DNA from: Podarcis raffonei
Lineage: Eukaryota; Chordata; Lepidosauria; Squamata; Lacertidae
NCBI RefSeq assembly: GCF_027172205.1
Contig: NC_070614.1
Location: 47,990,001 to 48,054,000, forward strand
Direction: 5' to 3'
Length of the DNA stretch: 64,000 nucleotides
This document shows, piece after piece, positions 48,401 to 58,932 of the stretch. The notes under the pieces were generated by a model. The model was not told where the DNA came from. It saw only the letters and a list, made by a program, of their open reading frames with translations, and did no database searches. The translations under genes and the position numbers were made by a program. Position 1 is the stretch's first letter. The number at the start of each line of letters is the position of its first letter.

Positions 48401-51400
48401 TCCCGAACACCAAAAACCTGGAAGTAAATGCTCTGGTTTTTTAATTTCTTTTGGTAACCAAACCTTTGACACAGTTCCTGCTTGAGTGTTAAAAGCCCAT
48501 GCAACCAACTGGAAGCCATGCCTTGGTTGTGGAAGGTTTCTGGAATGGATAAACAGGCTTCTGGAATGGATTGCATTCAACAATCAAGGTGTGACTGTAT
48601 TTCAAAAGGTACGACCCCTTCGCCCCAGAATGGGTTCGTCTGGTTCTCTGGCTCCTGTGAATGAGCTGAAAAGGTTTTAGAATTGGAGTAATTTTCCTGC
48701 CATCCCCCAACCTCCCCCTCTTTGTAACCTATCAAATCCTTGGCTCAATCAGCTGAAACACGGTTAACCTGGGATGGAAGACGTAATCAGAGTATCTTCA
48801 GTATTGCTGGGATGGGAAACAACAGATGGATCAGCTGGAGAGCCAAGGACTCCAATAAACCCTCATCCCAGCAGATCTCAGGTTTGGCTTGCTGCCTTGC
48901 CATGAGGTGATGTAAACATAAACCACACACATTCCTACATTGCTGGGATTGGACTAGATGGGCCTTGGGGACCTTCCATCACTAGAATTCTATGACTAAA
49001 TGATTCTAATTTTCTCATTGAATAAATGTATAATGCCATTTCATCAGGTACTTGTTGATACAATCTCTCCTTGGAATATTCAACCCACTGAATTAAGAAG
49101 AATTTGATTTCAATATATTACCTTCAGAGGTTGCAAGTCTTGATGATCCAACTTTCCATCTGTCATTAAAGTCTTCTGCTTCAATGTAGTTGAGACAATG
49201 GCATGCAAAGCATGAGCCACAACATAGACAGCATTGTAGATACTGTAGCTGTGGCCAGTCATGCCCATTTCAAACAGTGCCCCCGGAAGGCTCTTCAGTC
49301 TCTCTTCCCCAGTACAATGTTCATTACTATCCAAAGGCACACTGGGGGTTGGCAGTGTACAGTCAAATGCTTGCTCCCAGACGTCCTTGAGGAAACCATC
49401 TCTGTCTGTTCTATCAGGCTTTATATTCTGAAGAAATGTGTTGAACCCTAGAAGCTCTTTTAAGTGAATTGTTAAGGAAATTGCACCTTGAAAGGAATCC
49501 AGATCCCAAGACCTTTGAAAACCTGTTAATATTAATTCAATCTGGGTTGTTATGATCCAAACCTTTCTAAATGATGAGCTTTCCTTATTTTCAGGATCAC
49601 TAAGAAATATAGCAGTTCTCATCCAAACAAGGGATAAACTTTCTCCAAAGATTATACATGCGCTGACTTTATTATCTCTTAGAGAGAGAGAGAGATCCCA
49701 GATCACATCCATCGTTTTACCCAGCTTATCTAAATGGGCTACTTGTGGTATATTTTGGAAGAAGGCTGAACAGATTCCATACTTGGACAGCAATGGTTCC
49801 AGGGTCTGCAGGAATTTTTCTCCACCGTCACCCTCTACAACATAAAGTCCAACCCATGTCCATCCAAAATGCTTTAGTAAGCTGATGATCCCCATATATT
49901 GATGGCTGTCATTGGGTACCATGCGGAAAAAGGAAGGGAAGTGATCTGTATCACTCTCCCCTGGGGGAAAAGATCCATATGTGATCTAAAAGGAAGTGTA
50001 CAGAGATGATGGAGTTAACATTAAGATAAACCTTCATTTTGAGCATGTGCCTGTTCATTCAACAAATGTAATTCAGAGCAAGGTGTGGGTTCAGGGACAG
50101 TTAAACCCAACTTTCCTTTTCTAGCTAAATTCTCTAGAATTATTACAATTTTTTAAAATAAAAAATTCTGGAAATTTTCTTCCTTCCTTCATTTTGTACA
50201 TTTTCTGGAGATTCAGCACTGGTATGTTAGGCTAGTGGATCACTTTATATTATCTTTCTAAAGCTCTATGATCATCATCATCATCATTACTATTATTAGT
50301 ATCATTCTAAATTGAATCCCAGCTATTAACATGACTCCTCTATTTTGCACCAATTGATTTTTCAAAGATGTTTTCCAATTGAGCTTCATGGCCAATCTGG
50401 ATTATAAGCAATGGAAGAGTGTACATTGTGAAAATCCACATCCCTGTTCCCATTCAAAGCTGCTACCTGAGGAATCTTGTAGAGGCCTATGGTGTCAGCC
50501 ATATAGAAGGAGGTATCAGAGCTAAGTCCTCCAATGATGGCTATGAGGTTTTTCTCCATGTCACATGTATAGTTGGGGATAAATCTATTTGATTTGAAAA
50601 GTAGGTCCAGAGTTGTCCGATAAGTCATCCTTGCATCGTAATAACTATCATAGATGTGGAATCCAAGGGTGAGATTGGGCAAGATCTTGGGGCTGTCATT
50701 TATCTCTTTTACAGCAAATGCCAAGGCAAGGGTGTGCTGGTAGAATTTCGTCACCACACTGCAAATGAATTCAAATGTAAATTCTACAGTGTGTGGAATC
50801 AACATATCATAATATGGATCATTTCTGTCTCAAATTAAAATATAGTTTGAAATGAGATTATTTTCTCTTCTCGTAAATGGTCTTTCTAAGCTAAGAAACA
50901 CCAAACAATCCAAATAACATTTATTTTTCATCAAGTCATTTGCATTCTGCATCATTGAAAAATCTGTAGTTAATCTGTTGCTTGTACTTTTCACCTGACT
51001 TGATTGAAAAAACAGAACAAAACCCACAGCTATATCTCTTTGGTATGTGAGCAATTCTTATACCAAGTTTTTCCTGGACCGTGAAACCTAGAACCCTAAA
51101 CACAGTGACTGCCTAGTAATGTCTTTCCTGAATCTCTGCTGTAGCTTGCTTTCAAATTCGCTTTTGTCGGTCTTTGGACTATAATAAAGAATGTGTGTGA
51201 CAATCTTATACTTATCAGGAAATAAGTTCCATTGAACCCTGGGGGGCTTACCTCTTAGTAGACAGTTGTGGGTGGGTTGCTGCTCTGCGATACTTTGGTG
51301 GATCATCTGTCTTTCTTTTAGATGATCCTAGGTCCAATAGCTGACATCTCCAGCTAGGTCTGGGAATGTCACTGTGTTAGAAACTCCGGGAAACTGCTAC

Positions 51401-51839
51401 CTATTACTGTTTATTATACTGAGCTAGATTAACTGATAGTATGACTCTGCATAAGACAGCTTCTGGTGCTTATTTGTAGGACTGCACCATATGAGGAAAG
51501 TCCTAGGTACCAAGACAGTTCCCCCCACCCCCCCAAAAAAACTACACTTTCACTCCACCCTCGGCTCTTTGCGACTTCATGCCTGTGACATCAGGACATC
51601 GTGTTGGATTCCTTCAGTCATCTTGAGAAGATGGTGGCTCTGGACAGCACCATAATTTCCTTACAGTTAGTTCTTATTAAAATCAATGAGGCAAGTTCAT
51701 TGTGACTTTCAAAGTCCCATTGATCCCAATAGGAACACATCTGACACATTCCTATTCCAACCTATATGTTCATTCAGAACAGCAATCAATTTTGTTCAGT
51801 GGGTCTTATTCTCAGAGGAATGAAGCACTGAGATTTAGG

Positions 51840-51889
<50 letters not shown>

Positions 51890-53003
51890 TGTTTAAAATA
51901 TACAATTTTTCATTGAAAAATCACATCCATTTAGAAAAATCTATATTAAATGATACAATAAGAAAATACAATCAGAAATCAGATATTACATAAACATTTA
52001 TGCATTCTAAAATGCCTGCATAAGTTTCATGCGTAAGAAAGATTTTCAGAAGGCATATAAAAGTTGAAGTATATGTGTTTTATTGCTTTTAAATTGTTCT
52101 TTCATGTGTTTATGTCTTAGCTCTTTTCATATCTCATGATGATAAGTTCAATTGCAATTCTGCTAAAAACAGAAATGGGAGCAGAAGTTACCACTGTTTG
52201 CTCATTCCTTCTATGTCCAGACAGGAAATCAATCCCAGGAATATTATAAACATATGCTGTTCCAGTTGCATACAAGCTGCAAATGACAAATGATTTATTA
52301 AATTTCCCTGCCATTTTTATTGTGTTTCTTGTGCATTGAAAATAATTGCATGAAATAATGTAATGGTTACCTACATAAATTCATCTCGGTGGACAACAAG
52401 ATGAATAGTTTAGTTCTTTGTGGAAGATTAACTTCAGAACAACAGAACAAAATCAGTGCTGCATGTGATATATAAAAGGCAGTATGGAAAAAATGCCTTT
52501 TTTCATCCTTATGCTCATGTAAAGCAATTTGAGAAGCATGAGCTTGAAATTTGAGAGAGAACATTTTGAGAACACTTTGCTCTCCTAATGTGATTGAGAT
52601 AGGGAGTGCCCAGGGGTGGTTGTATTGGACTATTTGTGACCCAGTTACTTATTTACTTGAAGTGTTTCTATCCCTTCTTCAGCAAAGCAGTTTACACAGA
52701 ATAATTAGTGCTTTAAGCCTTAAAATCTAAAGTATATGACACAAAAGTCACAGGTGGAAGGCAAGAATGGGTACCAGATTTGGGAGTTGCACAGGCTGTC
52801 ACTACTTTTGAAATGCTAAGGTCTACCACCGCAAAATGAAACAATAATTATTTTTATTATTTGAGGGGATATAGACCTTGTTATGTAACTTTGAACATAT
52901 TCTGTGAAGTGTGTAATTTAAATAAAACTTTCTGGCATGTGTTTTCATGTGCATGTAGATCTATATGTTTGTTTGTGTGTATGTGTATGTAGATAGATGA
53001 TAG

Positions 53004-53074
<71 letters not shown>

Positions 53075-54843
53075 GATAGATAGATAGATAGATAGATGGA
53101 TAGATAGATAGATGATAGATAGATAGATGATAGATAGATAGATAGATGATAGATATAGATGGTAGATAGATAGATAGATAGATAGATGATAGATAGATAG
53201 ATGATAGATAGATACATAGACAGGATTAATCTAGGGTTGCCATATTTCAAGAAGTAAAAATCTGGACAGTGTTGCTCATCCTTTTTGGGGGTGATCGTCC
53301 AAAGTTTAGCTTTTTTTAGCAGGAAGCACAGAAAATCCTGGACATTTACTATTAAATTAAAAATCCCCCCCCCAGGTGCCAAATTAGCACATACACAACC
53401 CTGCACATTACCGAAATCTTCAGGTTCATATGGCAACCCTATTCCATCTAAAATAAGTTGGTGCACAAATTTTTTAAAAAAGGTAAAAGGAATTTAAAAA
53501 ACACTTTCAAGGGGGAAGAAATATTTTGTGAAACTGGAGGACCACCTTTGATACAGCACTAGATTTATGTTTGAATTTATCCCCAACATTATCTTTCTCA
53601 ACTTTACACTTCACTTCCCAAACACCAGGGCAGTGTAGAAATCACACATACTTTGGATGCAATTAAAGCCAAACTTAAACCTCATTCTCTTCTCTCTGTC
53701 ACTTCATAAAATGAAGAACAACTGTCTGTGCTGAAAGTCTGCAAGCTGAGTGGAAGAGTGGTGCCATTTTCTTTGAGGATGGGAAGCAATACTCAGGCAG
53801 TGACTGACAATGAGAAGTACTCAGGGGTTGACCTGTTAGAGCTTTCTCAATTGCGTAAATGCTTCTTTGTGAACCAGTATAATCATATATTTGCCTGAAG
53901 CATTTTTACCCTTTTCAGCCAGAAAAGGCTTCAAAAGTGGCTTACATATTTCAGTGATAAGAAACTCACTACATTAAATCTTAAAATCTAGGAGACATTT
54001 GAAGGGATACGGGGGAGACACTTACTATGGAATTTTGAACTGATATTCAAAAAATAGGCACCACCTATCCACAGAATTTTGTGCTGAAAGTCTGCAAGCT
54101 GAGTGGAAGAGTGGTTTCCTTTTCCTTGAAGATGGAAGGCAATACCCAGACAGTGACTGACAATGAGAAGTGCTCAGGGGTTGATCTGTTGGAGCTTTCT
54201 CAGTTATGTAAATGATTCATTGTGAAGCCGTATAATTATATACAGTGGTACCTCAGGTTACAAACACCTCAGGTAATAAACACCAAAAATAGTACCTTGG
54301 GTTAAGAACTTTGCCCAAGGATGAGAACAGAAATTGTGCACTGGTGGTGCGGTGGCAGCAGGAAGCCCCATTAGCTACATTGGTACCTCAGGTTAAGCAG
54401 GATTTAAGGTTAGGAACAGACCTCCAGAACAAATTAAGTTTGTAACCAGAGGTACTGTACCACTGTACTTGCCTGAAGCATTTTTATCCTTTTCAGCCAG
54501 AAAAGTCTTCCAAAGTAGCCACTATACATAGGTCAATGTTAAGAAACTCACTACATGAATGCTTACAATCTAGGAGACATGACACAAAAGGAATGGGGAT
54601 TTGGAGGGATAAGCGCAGAGAAACTTACTATGGAATTGTGAACATGTTCTGTGAAGGCTGTTCTCTGAAGGAAACTTCATCAAATGTATAAAAGATCTGA
54701 GAGGAAATCCCACCAATGATGAGGCCACCTGGCTGGTACCACTCATGGGGAACAGGAAAGGGATCACTGGTAGGACACCTGGTCATATCTGCATTGCATA
54801 GTCCAGGCACTTGCAAAAACAGCAACACAAATACACAAAACAT
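42473..54843 (-). CDS. V2R gene F, complete six-exon receptor (875 aa)
   Basis: Second-subfamily V2R. Exons: 1 54629..54843, 2 50467..50758, 3 49122..49985, 4 48034..48261, 5 46333..46459, 6 42473..43374, with agreeing phases and an open frame of 875 codons. The exon 5 donor is a weaker GTTTGT. Signal peptide [19 protein letters not shown]; Venus-flytrap domain about residues 72-533; nine-cysteine linker about 534-596; seven helices about 610-863, ending IRIKN. Exon 3 contains a coding AG/CT dinucleotide run (49681-49694) giving SLSL. Exon 6 departs from the other copies at conserved sites (YAN for YPN, CIFKT for CISKT, AIIL for GISL), hinting at relaxed constraint. Introns host a CR1, an LTR-like unit, a hAT composite and a GATA array. 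Probably functional. Confidence 0.9.
43551..44281 (-). mobile_element. CR1 LINE, 5'-truncated
   Basis: The minus-strand frame reads [29 protein letters not shown] and [17 protein letters not shown], the C-terminal part of CR1 ORF2, with a 3' UTR finishing in the ATTCTATGATTCTATGATT octamer repeat typical of CR1 (left end). It is absent from the duplicate locus near 60008, so it inserted after the duplication or was lost there. A TTGGCAAGCAAATGAAA segment is doubled beside its right end. Lies between exons 6 and 5 of gene F. Confidence 0.88.
44780..44907 (+). mobile_element. L2-like LINE fragment, left part
   Basis: Decayed frame [19 protein letters not shown] corresponds to the undisturbed copy at 60590-61020. 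The LTR-like unit at 44908 splits it and its right part resumes at 45671 for about 65 bp, after which about 340 bp present in the other copy are missing. Confidence 0.55.
44908..45670 (+). mobile_element. LTR-like repeat (copy 3 of 3), probably a solo LTR
   Basis: 763 bp insertion delimited by the empty site in the duplicate (near 60713). Contains a TATTTAAG box (about 45065), GGGGCCTGGTAGGAATTTTT, GTCACAACTT and AATAAAGTTGTGGCC 84 bp from the right end. Non-coding. Sits inside an older L2-like LINE within gene F. Confidence 0.6.
46736..47896. mobile_element. hAT composite element carrying a CpG-rich segment
   Basis: 1161 bp insertion in the intron between exons 5 and 4 of gene F. It starts CAGTGGCATAGCGTGGG and ends CCCCACGCTACGCCACTG, with the exact 8-mer TCAAAGCC on both sides (46728-46735 and 47897-47904). 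The unoccupied site is seen in the duplicate copy near 62143-62150. A complete 141 bp MITE (46736..46876) forms the left end, and the last 65 or so bases repeat the right end of that MITE. The 950 bp between are unrelated, very GC- and CpG-rich and look like a captured promoter or first-exon region. Long frames on both strands look composition-driven; no protein family recognised. Confidence 0.85.
48350..48605 (-). mobile_element. Decayed Tigger-like DNA transposon remnant
   Basis: The right end reads, on the minus strand, TACAGTCACACCTTGATTGT, and the interior has CCCGAACACCAAAAACC-type words like other MITEs here. It also occurs in the duplicate (about 62598-62853), so it predates the duplication. 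The left end is unclear. Confidence 0.4.
51842..51892. repeat. (CT)n(GT)n microsatellite
   Basis: CT dinucleotides switch to GT dinucleotides, as in the tract at 2731; the two are in different receptor genes. Confidence 0.9.
52990..53222. repeat. GATA tetranucleotide array
   Basis: About 230 bp of GATA units with GATGATA and single-base interruptions. Its translation on the minus strand is a long Leu/Ser/Ile/Tyr repeat and not a gene. Lies in intron 1 of gene F. Confidence 0.92.
53232..53441. mobile_element. Possible MITE with 13-bp inverted ends
   Basis: Starts TAGGGTTGCCATA and ends TATGGCAACCCTA, perfect reverse complements 210 bp apart. The interior has a poly-C run. No clear target duplication. 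Superfamily unknown. Confidence 0.5.
53588..54037. repeat. Left edge of second duplication block with truncated exon 1
   Basis: Aligns closely with 39478-40715, minus the LTR-like insertion, and stops just inside exon 1 after the last few codons and splice donor. Immediately right lies a 20 bp piece of exon 5 (54052-54071) and then a third copy of the same flank leading to the complete exon 1 of gene F. Confidence 0.75.
54052..54071 (-). pseudogene. 20-bp scrap of V2R exon 5 start
   Basis: AAATAGGCACCACCTATCCA equals the acceptor edge of exon 5 in genes F and G (near 46446-46466 and 61825-61845). It lies between two partial copies of the exon 1 flank and marks a rearrangement joint. Confidence 0.6.
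54243..54465. mobile_element. Tigger/pogo-like MITE
   Basis: Starts CAGTGGTACCTCAGGTTA and ends GGTACTGTACCACTG, with TA on each side. The homologous positions near 40540 and 53890 lack it, so it post-dates those copies. Confidence 0.75.
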
Positions 54844-55265
54844 TCTAGCAGTGTAGCTTATTTCCTTTTTGCATAAGCCTCTTAAGGAGAAAAATCTTGC
54901 AGTCTATGTCTATATCGGTATAGCCTTTAGATATTTTCAGATGCTTTAATTGATTTATAATTTGCAGTTGCTCTCATTTCCTTTGAGAAGAAGAGACCAC
55001 ATTAGGTAATAACTGGCTCTGGCAAAACTATTCCAGAAGATATTCGTGAGTTGCATTTAGAATCAAAGTGTAACAAATGGAGCCTTGGTTAGAAGGTGAG
55101 ATTGCCAGCACCCATTTCAAGTCTGGCCAATAAAGGGAAAACGTGAGAAATAACATGAGCATGGTCTTCTCTGGCCTTTGCCTCTACCCTCACCACTCTA
55201 CTGAATACAACATTATTTATTATAACAACTGCTAGGCTTTCCTATTGAATTTTTCCAAGTGACTG

Positions 55266-55385
55266 CTGAAATGTCTCTTGAGCCTGGTCAAATTGAGCAA
55301 AATATAATGATTTGATTAATTGCACGAATAGATAATATTGTTTTCATAGTATTAGCTCAGAGTAGCAGTTTTGGTAACCAACATG
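55266..55385 (-). promoter_or_regulatory. Conserved upstream block of gene F
   Basis: Lies 423-542 bp upstream of the ATG and ends GGTAACCAACATGTTCAG. AT-rich words such as TGATTAATTG occupy the place of the octamer region in genes C and D. Function inferred. Confidence 0.4.
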
Positions 55386-55714
55386 TTCAGCTGGGTTTGT
55401 TTTCTAAAATGTGACTCCATGTTACCTCTGACCCTGAGTGGCCCACTAAGTGGCAAGTGGCTTGAAATCTTCTCTGGCGAATAAACATACCCAGGAAAGT
55501 CAGAGTGCTGCCATTTTCATTGTGGATGCAAAACAGCAAAACCTGAACTAAGGGCCACACATGCAACCCTTGTTTTACAGAAGGCAGGGAAACACATTTC
55601 TTTACACTAATAGTCTAGGGGAACCTCCTCCCGCAAAGCACAACACACCCACACACCAGATGCATCATCAAAAAGAGGAGAATTAATCAAATGATTATTC
55701 AGACTGTTAAAACT

Positions 55715-55962
55715 TCCTGATGGTGTTTTGCTTGCATGGGTAACCTCCAGATTGTATGACGAATGCAATGCACCATTTGTGAGACTGCCCCTGAGACTGG
55801 CCTGGAATGTGCAGCTAGCGCAAACTGCGCTGCTCACTGGAGCAAAGTTTCACCATCATGTTATACCACTGCAGATGAAGGAACTGAACTGCCTGCAAAT
55901 GAGGTCAATGTGCTGGCATTGGTGTACAAAGCTATATAGAGCTTGGAACCACAATACATAAA
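55715..55962 (+). mobile_element. L2-like LINE remnant (duplicate of 41775)
   Basis: Same decayed reverse-transcriptase end as at 41775-42015, carried along by the segmental duplication. Confidence 0.55.
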
Positions 55963-56156
55963 AGAGCATTTCCCCTTTATGTAGGCTACTAATCACTGTG
56001 TTATGCAGCTCCATATCTTCCAATCCCATTTCCAGTTTGCCATTATTTCGTGTCCTTAAAAAGAAAGTCGCTTCTATTTCCTCTTCTTTCATCCTGTTTC
56101 CAGAAGGATCGCCAGAGGCTTGGTGACTTTCCCCTCTAAATTCATGCCAACTTGTA

Positions 56157-57845
56157 TTGTATTGCCAAGAATGTTGTTTCTGTTTCAATCATTACAGATT
56201 TTGGACAAAATGGACTGTTTCAAGAAGTGGCAGAAAGATATCTCTAGATTTGTCCGGCAGGGCAAGAAGCCCAGAATACAATTTAAAATATTAACTGATG
56301 CAAAGGAAAGAGGTGGATTTGCCCTGCCAGACTTTAAACTTTATTATGAATCAGCAGCATTCTGCTGGTTGAAAGAATGGCTGCTTCTTGAGAACACTGA
56401 CATTTTGGATTTGGAAGGTTTTAATAATGTTTTTGGGTGGCATGCATATTTGTGGTATGACAAGGTTAAAGCTCATAAAGCATTCAAGAATCATATTGTC
56501 AGAAAAGCATTGTTTAATGTCTGGATAAGATACAAAGATTTACTTGAGAATAAAACCCCAAGGTGGTTGTCACCAATTGAAGCAAAGGCTCAGAAAAAGC
56601 TCAATATGGAGGCCAAATGGCCAAAATATTGGGAAATTTTGGAACAGGATGGAGATAAATTGAAATTGCAGAGTTTTGACAAATTAAAAGATAAAGTGTG
56701 AGACTGGCTTCATTACTATCAAATAAGGGAAGCTTATAATTTGGACAAAAAAAAGGGCTTCCAGGTGGAGAAATCAAAATTGGAAACAGAATTGTTAGAG
56801 CCAAAAACAAAGATACTTTCGAGAATGTATAACTTGCTGTTGAAATGGAATACCCAAGATGAAACGGTAAAATCTGCTATGATTAAATGGGCACAGGATG
56901 TTGGATATAACATTATGTTCGCTGACTGGGAACGGTTGTGGACCACTGGCATGAAATTTACGACATGCAATGCCCTAAGAGAGAATATTATGAAAATGAT
57001 ATACAGATGGTACATGACACCAGTCAAGCTAGCAAAAATCTACCATTTGCCCGATAACAAATGCTGGAAATGTAAAGAGTCAGAAGGTACATTCTTTCAC
57101 CTGTGGTGACGTGCCCATGGATAAAGGCTTTCTGGGAAATGATATATAATGAAATGAAAAAGGTATTTAAATATACCTTCTTGAAGAAACCAGAGGCCTT
57201 TCTTCTGGGAATAGTCAGTCAACAGGTGTTAAAGAAGGATAGAACTTTCTTTATGTATGCTACAACAGCAGCAAGAATACTCATGGCAAAATATTGGAAG
57301 ACACAAGATCTACCCACTCTGGAAGAATGGCAGATGAAAGTGATGGACTATATGGAATTGGCGGAAATGACTGGCAGAATCCGTGACCAGGGAGAAGAGC
57401 TGGTGGAAGAAGATTGGAAGAAATTTAAAGACTACTTACAGAAATATTGTAAAATTAATGAATGTTAAAATGATGTTGGACTGGACCTAAGTGGACTTAG
57501 TAATAAGATAAGTAAGAGTATGTAAAAATGGTTTGATAATTGATTAAGGTATAAAGATGTAAATTAGTTGAAAAATTGAGTTAAATGTTATAAAGAAAAA
57601 GGGGTAAGGATTTGCTGAACTAATGATGTGATTGGGAATACAAAAAAGGGAGGTGTGAGGAGGTCAAAGAAACAAGATAATGAGAATTCTGAAAAATGTG
57701 AAAAATCGATTTGGTTTTTAACTATTTTTTTTCTTTTTTGTGTTGTTATTGTATTTTTTGTAATTCTTTTCTGTATGTTTTTCTTTCTGTTATGACTTTT
57801 TTCTGTTTTTTAAAACTTCAATAAATATCTTCTAAAAAAATAAAT
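56157..57845 (+). mobile_element. 5'-truncated L1 LINE with 19-bp target-site duplication
   Basis: A 1.69 kb insertion ending in an A-rich tail after ATAAATATC, flanked by AAATTCATGCCAACTTGTA at 56138-56156 and 57846-57864; the duplicate locus near 42188 has the single (mutated) site. It encodes the C-terminal part of L1 ORF2: VLPRMLFLFQSLQIL, KKWQKDISRFVRQGKKPR, AKERGGFALPDFKLYYESAA, CWLKEWLLLEN and, near the end, CWKCKESEGTFFHLW. One in-frame stop (about 56699) and one frameshift (about 57110) break the frame, so it is dead but young. Confidence 0.93.
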
Positions 57846-58120
57846 AAATTCATGCCAACTTGTACATGGAATCCTTTCTCTCCACTCTATCTCTGGCATC
57901 TCATGAAGTTTCTTGCTATCTCTGTCAATGGATTCATTCCAATCCTTCAGCATAACAACTCCTTCATTTGTCTGGTTCATGCCTCCAGACACCTTTGTGA
58001 AGGTCTTGTTCATTCCATCACCTGCAACCATTCTCCTTCCCTATTCAGGCAGACCTTTATCAGTATCACTCCCCCCCACACACATACACACAAACAAAGA
58101 TCCTATGTATTCTTTGGTCT

Positions 58121-58925
58121 GATTTTTCCCTGATCCATTTTTGTTCATCATTTTATCCTTCTCAGCTATGAACTCTTTCAATTGCTCACCCAATAAATAC
58201 CACACAATACCAACAATCAGTGGGGTATTCAACAATATCTTTGCTATATTGGATTATATTTCTCTCCACCACCTTAACAGTGTCTGCCTTGAAGTCTTGT
58301 GTCTGTCTCTTTAAGAAAGAAGGCAGTACTCACAGAAAGTTAAAATGATGATTCTTAAACAGCAGAGCATCCTTATCCATTTATCTTCTTTCTAAATCTG
58401 AAATAAATAGGTTGCATCTTTGGTATTATTTTAAAGTCTGTTAGTTATTGTTAGCTAATGTCTCTTCTTAAGGCAGCAGTCAAGTCACATTCCAGCTGAA
58501 AATTAATTGGCAGACAGTGTTGTCCAAGTTATAATCTCAAAATATTCCAATCCCAAAAAATCATTACAAGAAGGGAGGTTTTGCTGATTAGAGGTCCTGA
58601 GAGCTAACCTTCAAGGATATTATGCGGTATCTGGCCACAATGGCAGAGTGTCTCTCCAAAACTTTATCTGCCTCCAGAAAGTTCTCATACGCAGTTTAAA
58701 GAATGGCTTTCTTCAGAGCATGTGAGGCTAATCTCTCTATCACACAAGGGAGATTGTACTAACAAAGATTTAACTCTTATCTGGCAACGGGAGTGTTAAC
58801 CAGCAAAATTTCCTCCAAAAAGTCAACATGTAAATAATTTTAAATGAACTTTTGTAAATAGTATAAATGAATTATGCATAAACCTTACCCTTCCCTTTTA
58901 ACAACAAAATGATGGCAAATCAAAG
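58121..58925. other. Unassigned 0.8 kb insertion next to gene G
   Basis: Present here and absent at the equivalent place beside gene F (near 42466). A short minus-strand frame (KEFIAEKDKMMNKNGSG) is visible but no family is recognised. Junctions lie near TTGGTCTGA and TCTTAATTC. Confidence 0.45.
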
Positions 58926-58932
58926 AGATGTC

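Larger units (their letters stand above)
50759..54628. other. Intron 1 of gene F (3.9 kb)
   Basis: Contains a CT/GT microsatellite, a GATA array, an inverted-repeat element, the left edge of the second duplication block, two receptor exon scraps and a Tigger MITE (each listed separately). From 50759 to about 51841 and from 51893 to about 52985 nothing recognisable is seen. Confidence 0.6.
54844..58932. other. Intergenic region between genes F and G
   Basis: Homologous to 40911-42472 with two extra insertions: the L1 at 56157..57845 and an unassigned segment at about 58121-58925. The conserved upstream block of gene F is at 55266..55385, and an L2-like remnant is at about 55715-55962. Confidence 0.65.

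Noticed and set aside
52990-53222. Regularly spaced repeats considered as a CRISPR-like array
   Set aside because: Tetranucleotide satellite without unique spacers, in a vertebrate genome.
52945-53466. 173-residue Leu/Ser/Ile/Tyr-rich frame
   Set aside because: Translation of the GATA microsatellite.
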